This document shows positions 24,537 through 33,225 of a stretch of 63,425 nucleotides of DNA, in pieces. The notes under the pieces are model-generated. The model was not told where the DNA came from and made no database searches. It was given only the letters and a program-made list of their open reading frames with translations. The translations under genes and the position numbers were made by a program. Position 1 is the first letter of the stretch, and the number at the start of each line of letters is the position of its first letter. The DNA comes from an uncultured Roseiflexus sp. (GTDB lineage Bacteria; Chloroflexota; Chloroflexia; Chloroflexales; Roseiflexaceae): positions 1 through 63,425 of the forward strand of contig CALGYB010000020.1 of NCBI GenBank assembly GCA_937935075.1, read 5' to 3'.

Positions 24537-25819
24537 CACACCTGAGCGATGCACTCCGTTCTGTCCTTCCCTCAGAATCTGTTCAAGACGACGCCGAATC
24601 ACTGGCAGCATTCAGCGTGCAGGGTGTCCGACCGGCATGCCTCGTGACACCCGGCACCATCACAGAACTTCAGATGGTTATGCGCATAGCGGCGGAGCAG
24701 CGCGCCGCACTTGCGCCGTGGGGCGGCGGAACGCAGCAGTTGATCGGCGCGCCGCCAGAACGCCTCGATCTCGTGGTGCGCACCACGCGCCTCGACCGGG
24801 TGCTGGCACATACCCCGGAAGATCTGACGATTTCAGTCGAGGCAGGCATGACGTTTGGCGCCCTGCGCACGTACCTGAAGCAACACGGGCAGATGCTGGC
24901 GCTCGACCCGCCAGTGCCGGATCGGGCGACGATTGGCGGGTTGATCGCAACTGCGACGGATGGACCGCGACGTCTCGGGTATGGCACGCTGCGTGATGTG
25001 TTGATCGGGATTACCGTTGTCGAAGTTGGTGGACGCCTTTCGCGCGGCGGCGGCATGGTCGTCAAGAATGTCAGCGGCTTCGATATGATGAAACTGTACC
25101 TGGGGAGTTTCGGCACACTGGCGATCATCGCCGCTGCGAACTTCAAACTGCTGCCGCTGCCGCGTGCAGCAGGGACGATCGTCTGTCGATTTGCGGAACC
25201 CGCGCAGGCGTTTGCGGCGCTCGACGAACTCGATGGCACGCAACTGGCGCCGGTCGCTGCCGAATATCTGAACAGCGGCGCTCTGGCAGCGTTGGGACGC
25301 GCCGGCGTCTGCGCGCTGGCACTGGCAGCCGAAGGGCTGCCACAGGCGGTTGAGCGCCAGTTGCGTGATATGCGCGCCCTGGCGCTGCGCCACGGTGCGC
25401 AGGCAGTCGAGCGACTGGACGACAGCGAGGCGGCGGCGCTCTGGGAAGGAATCGCCGACCTGCCGCAGACTGCTGCGCTTGCTGCTGACGAAGCCGTGGT
25501 GAAACTGTCGGTGCTGCCGGCGGATGTCGCGGATGCCGTTGCACGTTGTGAGTCATCTGCGGCCCGTGCCGGCGCATCCGCCGTGATCGATGTACGGGCG
25601 CTCAGCGGCATTCTGTATGTGCGGGTGCAGCCGATGACATCTGCATCGCTGACGAGCCTGCTGGCGGATCTGCCGGGGGTTCAGTGGGTGGCGACGATGC
25701 TCCCCGATACGCCGCGCTGGGGCGCGCCGCCGCAGGGCATCGAGGTCATGCAGCACATTCGGGAAGAGTTCGATCCGCTCCGGTTGCTCAATCCGGGACG
25801 ATTTCTGCCGGGAGTCTGA
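24533..25819 (+). CDS. glcE: Glycolate oxidase FAD-binding subunit GlcE
   Basis: This 428-aa protein starts at the ATG overlapping the Uma2 stop (ATGA). It has the FAD_binding_4 fold: LAPWGGGTQQLIG, then VSVEAGMTF-like text, PDRATIGGLIATATDGPRRL and GGMVVKNVSGFDMMKLYLGS. The C-terminal region is shorter and lacks the GEHG signature of GlcD, which is usual for GlcE. With GlcD it forms the flavin part of glycolate oxidase. The last residues FDPLRLLNPGRFLPGV match the common flavoprotein ending. Confidence 0.92.
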   Translation: MTHLSDALRSVLPSESVQDDAESLAAFSVQGVRPACLVTPGTITELQMVMRIAAEQRAALAPWGGGTQQLIGAPPERLDLVVRTTRLDRVLAHTPEDLTISVEAGMTFGALRTYLKQHGQMLALDPPVPDRATIGGLIATATDGPRRLGYGTLRDVLIGITVVEVGGRLSRGGGMVVKNVSGFDMMKLYLGSFGTLAIIAAANFKLLPLPRAAGTIVCRFAEPAQAFAALDELDGTQLAPVAAEYLNSGALAALGRAGVCALALAAEGLPQAVERQLRDMRALALRHGAQAVERLDDSEAAALWEGIADLPQTAALAADEAVVKLSVLPADVADAVARCESSAARAGASAVIDVRALSGILYVRVQPMTSASLTSLLADLPGVQWVATMLPDTPRWGAPPQGIEVMQHIREEFDPLRLLNPGRFLPGV

Positions 25820-26006
25820 ATCAATGCCTGAATGACCCCGTCGGTTGACATTGGGGGTTCGGGGAAATCGTCCGAAATGAAGAGTCGGCGGCGGAACGGT
25901 TGTGACAGGCGCCAACGTATGGCATCCCGCCGACCCTGGGCGTCTCTCGCGCGGGCAAGATGTCTGCGCTCCCAGGAGCGGCATGAAGAAGACAACGGAG
26001 TCGTCA

Positions 26007-26711
26007 ATGACCACAGGTGAGTGGATCGGACTTGGCATCTCGTATGCCTACGCTATCGGGTTGCTGCTCTTCGGTGAGGCGTTGCACCGCTTCGCCGGTC
26101 TCCCCGCCGACCTGACGCGCAAAATGATTCACATCGGCGCAGGTATGTGGGTCTTTGGCATTCTGGCGATTTTTGACCGCTGGGAGATCGGCATCATTCC
26201 TTTTGCCACCTTTATTTTTGTCAACTTCGTTCTCTACCGCTACCGGATCGTGCGCGCCATGGATCGCGAGGACAGTTCGCCCGGCACGATCTACTTTGCG
26301 CTGGCGATAACGCTGATCTATGCGCTCCTGTGGCGCCCGCAGGGTCCGGTGGATCGCGGGGTGGCGGCGACGGCCGGCGTCATGGCGATGACATGGGGTG
26401 ACGCGCTGGCGGCGCTTACCGGTCAGCGCATCGGCAGACGCCGGTATACCGTTGGGCAAAGCACACGCACGCTGGAAGGGTCGGCAGTGATGTTTGCGGC
26501 AAGCGCGATTGCCATGCTGCTGACGATCTTGCTCCTTCCAGGTTCAGCGTGGGCGCCGTTCGCACCCGCCGCCGACCCGGTGCGTGCAGTTGTGGCCGCG
26601 CTCCTTGGCGCTGCCGTGGCTACTGCGGTCGAAGCCGTATCGCCGCACGGAACGGATAACCTGAGTGTGCCGGTTGCGGCGGCGGCTGTTGCGTTTCTGG
26701 CAGGAGTCTGA
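26007..26711 (+). CDS. Phytol/dolichol kinase-like CTP-dependent membrane enzyme
   Basis: This 234-aa protein has about six or seven hydrophobic segments and the signature of the dolichol/phytol/farnesol kinase (CDP-alcohol phosphatidate cytidylyltransferase-like) family: LTRKMIHIGAGMWVF near the start, a MAMTWGDALAALTGQRIGRR loop, and EAVSPHGTDNLSVP near the end. In phototrophs the plant relative VTE5 phosphorylates phytol released from chlorophyll. I use ATG 26007 (GGAG 6 nt upstream); ATG 25983 with AGGAG is an equal alternative. It converges on msrA with a 2-bp gap. Confidence 0.8.
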   Translation: MTTGEWIGLGISYAYAIGLLLFGEALHRFAGLPADLTRKMIHIGAGMWVFGILAIFDRWEIGIIPFATFIFVNFVLYRYRIVRAMDREDSSPGTIYFALAITLIYALLWRPQGPVDRGVAATAGVMAMTWGDALAALTGQRIGRRRYTVGQSTRTLEGSAVMFAASAIAMLLTILLLPGSAWAPFAPAADPVRAVVAALLGAAVATAVEAVSPHGTDNLSVPVAAAAVAFLAGV

Positions 26712-26713
26712 CC

Positions 26714-27274
26714 TTAGCGTTTTGCTTTGAGTCGAGCGGCGAATTGTTTCCGGGATTTCATCACCTTGGGCGCAACGACTGCCATGCAGTATCCCTGGTA
26801 TGGATTCTTCGCAAAGTACTCCTGGTGATACTCTTCCGCAATCCAGAACTCTGTAAACGGCTTCACCTCGGTCACAATCGGCGCCTTCCAGACCTGTGCG
26901 GCGTTCAGTTCAGCAATCGTTTCTTCGGCGATACGCCGCTGTTCGTCGTTGTGGTACAGAATGATCGAGCGATACTGCGGACCGACATCGGCGCCCTGAC
27001 GGTTGAGGGTGGTCGGGTCGTGGATGCTGAAGAAGATGTCGAGCAGATCGCGGAAGGTGATCACCTGCGGGTCAAAGGTGATCTGAACGACCTCGGCGTG
27101 ACCGGTTCTGCCAGTGCAGACTTCCTCATACGTCGGGTTGGGCTTATGCCCGCCAGCATACCCCGACTCAACGCTGATGACGCCTTCGATCTCGTCGTAT
27201 ACCGCTTCGAGGCACCAGAAACACCCGCCGCCGAGCGTGGCGACTTCGTAGCTTGACGTAGGTTGGGTGGTCAT
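26714..27274 (-). CDS. msrA: Peptide methionine-S-sulfoxide reductase MsrA
   Basis: This 186-aa enzyme repairs oxidised methionine in proteins. The active-site motif [12 protein letters not shown] holds the catalytic Cys near residue 18, followed by the usual [18 protein letters not shown] and [19 protein letters not shown] blocks. An AAGGAGTTCTC ribosome site precedes the ATG. No MsrB domain is fused. No signal peptide, so it works in the cytoplasm. A TTGACG box at 27317-27312 could be its -35 element. Confidence 0.96.
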   Translation of the reverse strand: MTTQPTSSYEVATLGGGCFWCLEAVYDEIEGVISVESGYAGGHKPNPTYEEVCTGRTGHAEVVQITFDPQVITFRDLLDIFFSIHDPTTLNRQGADVGPQYRSIILYHNDEQRRIAEETIAELNAAQVWKAPIVTEVKPFTEFWIAEEYHQEYFAKNPYQGYCMAVVAPKVMKSRKQFAARLKAKR

Positions 27275-27424
27275 GAGAACTCCTTTGCATCATGGGTTCT
27301 ACACAAGTATACGTCAAATAGAACGAAGAGCCAAGAACTGAGAACTAATACCAAATGGCGCTCATTCAGACAAAATGTTCGCGCGCCTGGTTCGCAAGGC
27401 GTGACGACTCACAACGCGCGTTGG

Positions 27425-27640
27425 CAGTCCGCCCGGCGGCGGAAGCTGCGGGCTATGGCTGCAACGCCCGCCTGCACCGGCTGGAGTAGGGATGCGCCGC
27501 CCTGGAGGAGGGCGGGCTTCCGCCCGCCTGCACCGCCTGGAGCAGGGATGCGCCGCCCTGGAGGAGGGCGGGCTTCCGCCCGCCTGCGCGAGCTGCACCG
27601 GGCGATACCGGATTATGTGCTCAAACGCCATGATGGTCCC
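27425..27640 (+). repeat. Dispersed repeat R1 with internal 56-bp tandem duplication
   Basis: This copy has the CCCGGCGGCGGAAGCTGCGG start and the CACCGGGCGATACCGGATTA end of family R1. Between them a 56-bp unit is duplicated (27471-27526 and 27527-27582). Flanks 27275-27424 and 27641-27718 hold only simple text such as GAACTGAGAACT and TTCTCAGTTCTCGG. Confidence 0.8.
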
Positions 27641-27719
27641 AATGACTGCGTATTAGGATAAGAAGCAGGATCAGGGATTAGAGATCAGGTTCTCGATTCT
27701 CAGTTCTCGGTTCCTGGTG

Positions 27720-27728
27720 TGCTATAAT
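27720..27728 (+). promoter_or_regulatory. Extended -10 promoter of the polysaccharide operon
   Basis: TGCTATAAT (-10 at 27723-27728) is preceded by the TG of an extended -10 box and lies about 43 bp upstream of the first gene of the surface-polysaccharide cluster. No -35 box matches well. Confidence 0.55.
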
Positions 27729-27770
27729 GCGCCGTCTGAACAGTAGCGAAACACAATAACGGAACGGGAT

Positions 27771-29636
27771 ATGAAGGGAACAGTGCGGCGCACGGGCATA
27801 CTGGCGATGGTCGTGCTTGGCGTTCTGCTGATTGGAGCGGGCATGGCGCTCGCGCAGGAACGCATTGGACGATGCGCCGCAGTGCCGTGGCTTGCCGACG
27901 ATTTGTTGGCAGCGCCTGATTTTACGAACCTGGCGCCCGGCACGCCATCCGGTGTGTTGCTGCCAGCGGGGTGGAGCGCGGCGGCAACCGGCGTGCAGAT
28001 TGGCGACTTCACCGTTTCCGGCAGCGGTCGCTCGTTTCAGGTGCTCGGCATCGCCAACCATCTCCGCACTCCTGATGTGGCGGTGCGCCCCGGCGCGTCG
28101 TACTGCGCCGTTGCACAAGCGCTCGCCGACTCGGTCTCGGCGACGCGGGTGCGCCTTGGATTTCACTGGCTCGATGCCGGCGGCGCGGTTGTGCGCACCG
28201 ACTGGAGCGGCTGGCAGGAAGTACGGCGCTGGAATGGACCCGCCGATACGCAACCCTGGTCGTTGATCGGCAGCGGGTTCACAGCGCCGTCTGGCGTGGC
28301 GCGCCTGGCTGTCACCTTCCATCCCGCTTCCGATGACCGGATCTACCTGGATACCATTCGCATCCGTCCCGGACGCTTCCCTGCATCCGGTGAGCCGCCG
28401 TTGCAGTCGTCAGCGCAACCGGCAGGCGTGACGGCGCTTCCATGGCCCAACGGCGCGCGTGCGGCGCTCTCGTTCTCATTCGACTGGGAAACGACCATGG
28501 GCGGGCTGATCCACTCACGCTCGGTTGATGATCCGAATTTCGATCAGGATCCGGTGCTGCGCGGGATGCGGATGCGCGAGGGCGTGACGACCACCGTGGA
28601 ACTCTTTCGGCCCTACCGTATCCGCGCCACGTACTACGCAACCGGGTACAATTTTCTGACCGGGAACCGCGAGCAGCGACGGTTTATGGGCGATCCAACG
28701 TTCACGTGGGCGAATCGCACCAATCGCTGGCAGACGGACGCCTGGCAACAGCAACCCTGGTTCTCGCCCGATCCGTATGGGACGACGGAAACCGATCCGG
28801 CGTGGTACTTCGGCGACCTGGTCCCGCTGTTGCAGCGCGAGGGACACGATATTCAAAGCCATACATTCAGCCATCTGTATGGCGGGCTTGCCGGCGTCGA
28901 GGAATGGCGCAGCGACCTCGCCGAGTGGCGCACCGTCGCAGTAGAGCGTGGCGTGTCGCCGGCGCGGTCGCTGGCGTTTCCCTGGAGCAGCAGCGCCGGA
29001 ATGAGTTACGCAAACTGGCAGGCGCTGGCAGAAGCGGGCATCACATCGGTCACCCGCACCAACTGGAATCCGCGCCAGCCGCAGTATCACCTTGTGAGCC
29101 GGGAGGATCCGCACTGCCGCCCCGTTCCAGGGCACGAAACCATTCTGGCATGCCCGGATTTTTACCTGACCGAACGCAGCGCTGCCCAGGCGCCGGACGT
29201 GATTGAGCGGGCCATTGCCGCCGGTGGCATGATCGACCTGTGGGCGCATACGGAGGAGGTGGTCAGCCCGGCTCAGATTGCCGCCTGGAGCGAGGTGGTG
29301 CGGTACGCTGCCGTGCGCCGTGACGCTGGCGATCTCTGGATCGCGCCGCTGGCAGAGATCGCCGACCGGCAGCAGGCAGTGGCGCAGGTGCATGTCGAGG
29401 AGCACAAATCCGAACCCGTGAACGCCGATTCTTTTCAAGCAGCGCCTTTGCGTCTGGCAGTGACCAATCGCAGCGCGCGCAATCTGGCAGGATTGACGCT
29501 CAGGTTGCCCTTCGACGCGCATCGGGCGACGGTGCGGCACGCGAATGACGCCGTCAACCCCCTCATTCGCGGCGCGATGCTGGTCTTCGATCTGGCAGCC
29601 GGCGAGACAGTCGAGGTGACCGTATGGCCAGCATAG
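27771..29636 (+). CDS. Secreted polysaccharide deacetylase (NodB homology domain)
   Basis: This 621-aa protein has a classical signal peptide (GILAMVVLGVLLIGAGMALAQ, cleavage after ALA about residue 27). A beta-rich, carbohydrate-binding-like region (about 30-210) precedes the NodB-type catalytic domain (about 220-500): FSFDWETTMGG supplies the metal-binding Asp, and HDIQSHTFSHLYGG the His pair. A C-terminal beta domain follows. It would remove N- or O-acetyl groups from a cell-surface glycan outside the membrane. It leads a same-strand run of six polysaccharide genes and overlaps the next by 13 bp. Confidence 0.88.
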   Translation: MKGTVRRTGILAMVVLGVLLIGAGMALAQERIGRCAAVPWLADDLLAAPDFTNLAPGTPSGVLLPAGWSAAATGVQIGDFTVSGSGRSFQVLGIANHLRTPDVAVRPGASYCAVAQALADSVSATRVRLGFHWLDAGGAVVRTDWSGWQEVRRWNGPADTQPWSLIGSGFTAPSGVARLAVTFHPASDDRIYLDTIRIRPGRFPASGEPPLQSSAQPAGVTALPWPNGARAALSFSFDWETTMGGLIHSRSVDDPNFDQDPVLRGMRMREGVTTTVELFRPYRIRATYYATGYNFLTGNREQRRFMGDPTFTWANRTNRWQTDAWQQQPWFSPDPYGTTETDPAWYFGDLVPLLQREGHDIQSHTFSHLYGGLAGVEEWRSDLAEWRTVAVERGVSPARSLAFPWSSSAGMSYANWQALAEAGITSVTRTNWNPRQPQYHLVSREDPHCRPVPGHETILACPDFYLTERSAAQAPDVIERAIAAGGMIDLWAHTEEVVSPAQIAAWSEVVRYAAVRRDAGDLWIAPLAEIADRQQAVAQVHVEEHKSEPVNADSFQAAPLRLAVTNRSARNLAGLTLRLPFDAHRATVRHANDAVNPLIRGAMLVFDLAAGETVEVTVWPA

Positions 29637-31366
29637 CAGGAATGCGCGCGTGGGCGCGGACAGCGGCGCGAATGCGGTCCGGCGATTGGGTTGTTCTGGC
29701 GCTCCTTGTCTGCGGGGCGCTGGCGATGATGTATCCGGTGCTTGCCGCGCCATCATCTCGTATCGTAGGGTGGCCTGGCGACAATATTCAGTATGTCTAT
29801 GCTGCGGGATGGATCGCCGAGGCGCTGCGCACCGGCGCTTCGCCATTCGTCGATCCACGTATCAATGCGCCCGATGGTCTGGCGTTGACTGCCACCGATG
29901 TGCCATACGCCGGATACATCGCCGTAGCGCCGCTGACGTGGGTGTTCGGTCCGGTCTTTGGGTATAATGCGCAACTGGCGTTAGCACATTTTCTCTCAGG
30001 TTTGTGTGCGCATCTGTGGATACAACGCCTGACCGGCAGCCGACTTGGGGGGCTGGTGGCGGGTCTGGCATTTATGCTGACGCCGTTTCGCCTGGCGCAT
30101 AGTTATGGTCATCCCCAGATGGTCAGCACTTATCCGCTGCCCTTGTTTTTCTGGGCGCTGGATGCCTCGCTACGGACACAGCCGAATCGCAAGGCGCTCG
30201 CAGGTCTGGTCGGCGCGACATTCCTGCTCGGTGCAGCGTCACAATACTATCTCGTGATTGGCTTGATCTGCGGCGTGGTCTACGCGCTGCTAACGCTGGC
30301 AACGCGACGTGTGCGCCTGGCGTCGCAGGTGTGGCTTGTGGTTCCGGCGATCCTGATTGGTGCGCTGCTCGCCGCTGCTCCGTACCTCATGACGGCGCGC
30401 AATGGCATTTATACGCCCTACAGCATTGAAGGCACTCGTATGTGGTCGGCAAGCCCGATGAACTTTGTCACACCATCGCATCTTCACCCCCTCTGGGGTT
30501 CATTCATCGAACAGCGAAGACCTGAGACGCTGTGGGGCGAAAAAACGCTCTATGTCGGCATCGTTCCTGGAATACTGGCGCTGATTGCGCTGCGTTACAG
30601 CGATCGTCGTCTGGTCTGGACAGGAACTGCGCTTGCAGCGGCCATCCTGGCGCTCGGCACCGATCTGCACACCGGCAATGTTCCGCTGCGCCCTGATGAT
30701 CCGATCTGGCTGCCCGCATATTATCTGCACCAGTTGCCGGGCATGAATCTGATGCGGGTGTGGGCGCGCTTCGGGGTCGTGACTATTCTGTTTGTCGCCC
30801 TGCTGGCGGGTGTAGGAGCAGCATACCTGGTTCAGCGAAATGGCGTATCAGAACATCCCGACAACAGCGCCGTCGCCGGGTCCGACAGGTCTGTACAACC
30901 ACATCTCATTGTGCTTTCAGTCGGGATCATCGGATTGGCGGCGCTGGACCTGATGCCGGGGCGTATTGATGAGTATACGGTGCTGACGCCTCGCCCGATT
31001 GACCACTGGCTGGCGCAACAACCGGGTGATTTTACGGTTGGATTTGTGCCGGTTATTGATGCAACAACCAACTACTATATTTTGTTTGGTACGCTCACCC
31101 ACGAGAAGCGAACGATCGCCTTCATGCACCAGGCGCATATACCGCCTATCTTCCAGGATTTCAACGAGCGTTCGCGCGGCTTCCCCGATAGCGCATCGGC
31201 GCAGCGACTGCGCGAACTGGGAATACGGTATCTGCTGCTGGAGAAGCCAATCTTCGACGGCACGCGCGCTTTTCGCTGGAGCGTCGTCGAACAGCGGCTG
31301 GCGGAAACGCCGGAATTGCGCGTGGTGCAGGAAATCGGCGATGTGGTCGTGGTGGAATTTCGCTAG
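29624..31366 (+). CDS. Polytopic membrane protein, GT-C glycosyltransferase-like
   Basis: This 580-aa protein has roughly ten to twelve hydrophobic helices in its first 450 residues and a soluble C-terminal part. The early loop GWPGDNIQYVYAAGW, with acidic residues just after the first helix, and the later helix pattern resemble lipid-linked-sugar GT-C enzymes, including the YfhO and PMT-like groups. I cannot name the donor or acceptor. It probably adds sugars to the glycan exported by this cluster. The start overlaps the deacetylase by 13 bp, so translation is coupled. Confidence 0.7.
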   Translation: MASIAGMRAWARTAARMRSGDWVVLALLVCGALAMMYPVLAAPSSRIVGWPGDNIQYVYAAGWIAEALRTGASPFVDPRINAPDGLALTATDVPYAGYIAVAPLTWVFGPVFGYNAQLALAHFLSGLCAHLWIQRLTGSRLGGLVAGLAFMLTPFRLAHSYGHPQMVSTYPLPLFFWALDASLRTQPNRKALAGLVGATFLLGAASQYYLVIGLICGVVYALLTLATRRVRLASQVWLVVPAILIGALLAAAPYLMTARNGIYTPYSIEGTRMWSASPMNFVTPSHLHPLWGSFIEQRRPETLWGEKTLYVGIVPGILALIALRYSDRRLVWTGTALAAAILALGTDLHTGNVPLRPDDPIWLPAYYLHQLPGMNLMRVWARFGVVTILFVALLAGVGAAYLVQRNGVSEHPDNSAVAGSDRSVQPHLIVLSVGIIGLAALDLMPGRIDEYTVLTPRPIDHWLAQQPGDFTVGFVPVIDATTNYYILFGTLTHEKRTIAFMHQAHIPPIFQDFNERSRGFPDSASAQRLRELGIRYLLLEKPIFDGTRAFRWSVVEQRLAETPELRVVQEIGDVVVVEFR

Positions 31367-31369
31367 CGT

Positions 31370-33184
31370 ATGGCACGTCTTGCAGCGCCAGCAACCTGGA
31401 TCGTCGCATTGAGCCGCCAGCGGGGACCGTTGCGCCTCTACCAGTGGCTCTGGCTGCTGCTATGCACCCTCGGCGCACTGGCAGCGGCGGCGCCGCGCAT
31501 TCTCTCGCAGCCGATTCGCTACGAAACCGCTGCCGTGGTGCACATCGACGCCGCCGGGCGCTACCGCGAGTTGTATACCGACGGTCAGCCGGACGACGAT
31601 TACCGCGCAGTTGAGATGCAGGCGTTCGAGCTTCTCAGGGCGCGCCGTCCCGACCTTGGCGGCCCGACATATGCGGTGCGTTTTGTGCCGCATTCTGATG
31701 GACAGGTCGAGGTTCTCGCCACCGGTCGGACCCCCGTCGAAGCGCACACGCTGGCAAACGAGGCGGCGGAAACGCTGGCGCGCACGGTGCGCGCCGCTGG
31801 CGGGCGTGAGATTCTGCGCAATCTGATGGGCTGGGAATTGACCGAGGCGCTCCAGGGTCGCCAGCCGGAGACGGCTTTCCAGCGCCTGCTGCGCGAAATC
31901 ATTCGGACACAGGCGTTCCCGCTTAATCGAGCCGTCGAGCCGGTTTCGGCATACATTACCGTCGATCAACTGCCACGCGAAGAGTTGAGCGACCTGACCC
32001 GCGCCCTGGAAGTGCGCGAGGAACAGTTGACCCGCATCGACATTCCTGCGCTGGAGATGCGCCGTATGACCGCCACCGGCACGGCGCTCCAGCAGATCGA
32101 TGCCGATGTGCTGCGTCTGACGGCAGGACGCCAGGCAATCCGTGAGGCGCTGGCGTACCTGTATCGCAATCTGGGAGCCGCCTTCGCGCCCGATGCGCCG
32201 AGTGACGCCTATCGCGCCAGCCGCGCGCGCCTGCCGGACCATGCCGTGGACCGGCGTATTCCGTTGCTTCTTTCGGCGGCGACGATTGTCGGGCTGGCGT
32301 TCGGTGCGGCTGGCGTGGCGGTGGACCGCAGCGCCGGCGCGATGCGCAAAGTCCTCGAACTGTGGGCGTACCGCGAATTGATCCGCAACCTGGTGCTGCG
32401 TGACTTGCAAGTGCGCTACAAAGGAAGCGCCCTCGGCTATCTCTGGACGCAACTCGCCCCCCTCCTGCTCATGCTGGTCTTCTGGTTCGTGTTCAGCGCC
32501 TTCTTCCAGGCGGACATCGCCATGTTCCCGGTGTTCATTCTCGTTGGTCTGCTGCCGTGGAACTTCGCCAGTGAAGCGGTGAGCAGCGGGACGCGCAGCG
32601 TCATCGATAATGCGGCGCTGGTCAAGAAAGTGTTCTTCCCGCGCGAGGTGCTGCCGCTGGTTTCGGTGCTGTCCAGCCTGGTGAACTTCGTGCTGTCGCT
32701 GCCCATGCTGCTGGTCGTGATGGCAGCGGTTCAATTGATGTATCCGCCGCTGCGCGCCGCCGGCGCCTGGACGAACTTCTCATGGACGTTCGTGTATCTG
32801 CCGGTGTTGGTTGGCATTCAAACGCTGTTTCTGTCCGGTGTGGCGTTGTTCCTCAGCGCGCTGGCGGTGCGCTACCGCGACACGGTGCACCTGATCGGGA
32901 TTTTCATTCAGTTCTGGTTCTTTCTCACGCCGGTCATCTATGCGCTCGACCGGGTCGCTGGTCCCCTGGCACAACTGGTGCGCTGGCTGAACCCGATGGC
33001 CTCGCTGGTTGAGTTCTACCGCGAGATCCTGTATGGCAACGCTGTGGCATTCGGGCAGATTCCCACGCCAAACCTGCCCGCGCTTGATAGTGTGCTGCGC
33101 GTGCTGTTGACTGCCCTGGCGACGCTGGCGCTTGGCTACTGGTATTTCCAGCGCCGCAGCGGCGAATTCGGAGAGAGGCTGTGA
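31370..33184 (+). CDS. Wzz-like domain fused to ABC-2 polysaccharide export permease
   Basis: This 604-aa protein has two parts. Residues about 20-320 look like a chain-length-determinant protein: one helix (LYQWLWLLLCTLGALAAAAP), an external region with coiled-coil potential (about 180-285), and a return helix (LLLSAATIVGLAFGAAGVAV). Residues about 335-600 form a TagG/Wzm-type ABC-2 permease with six helices; VLRDLQVRYKGSALGYLWTQ is the typical entry motif. Together this would export a lipid-linked glycan while controlling its length. No Wzt-like ATPase is encoded in the window. The start follows the previous stop by 3 bp. Confidence 0.85.
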   Translation: MARLAAPATWIVALSRQRGPLRLYQWLWLLLCTLGALAAAAPRILSQPIRYETAAVVHIDAAGRYRELYTDGQPDDDYRAVEMQAFELLRARRPDLGGPTYAVRFVPHSDGQVEVLATGRTPVEAHTLANEAAETLARTVRAAGGREILRNLMGWELTEALQGRQPETAFQRLLREIIRTQAFPLNRAVEPVSAYITVDQLPREELSDLTRALEVREEQLTRIDIPALEMRRMTATGTALQQIDADVLRLTAGRQAIREALAYLYRNLGAAFAPDAPSDAYRASRARLPDHAVDRRIPLLLSAATIVGLAFGAAGVAVDRSAGAMRKVLELWAYRELIRNLVLRDLQVRYKGSALGYLWTQLAPLLLMLVFWFVFSAFFQADIAMFPVFILVGLLPWNFASEAVSSGTRSVIDNAALVKKVFFPREVLPLVSVLSSLVNFVLSLPMLLVVMAAVQLMYPPLRAAGAWTNFSWTFVYLPVLVGIQTLFLSGVALFLSALAVRYRDTVHLIGIFIQFWFFLTPVIYALDRVAGPLAQLVRWLNPMASLVEFYREILYGNAVAFGQIPTPNLPALDSVLRVLLTALATLALGYWYFQRRSGEFGERL

Positions 33185-33225
33185 GTAGGAGCCAGGGGTT
33201 AGGAGTCAGGGGTGAGAGGCGTTCT

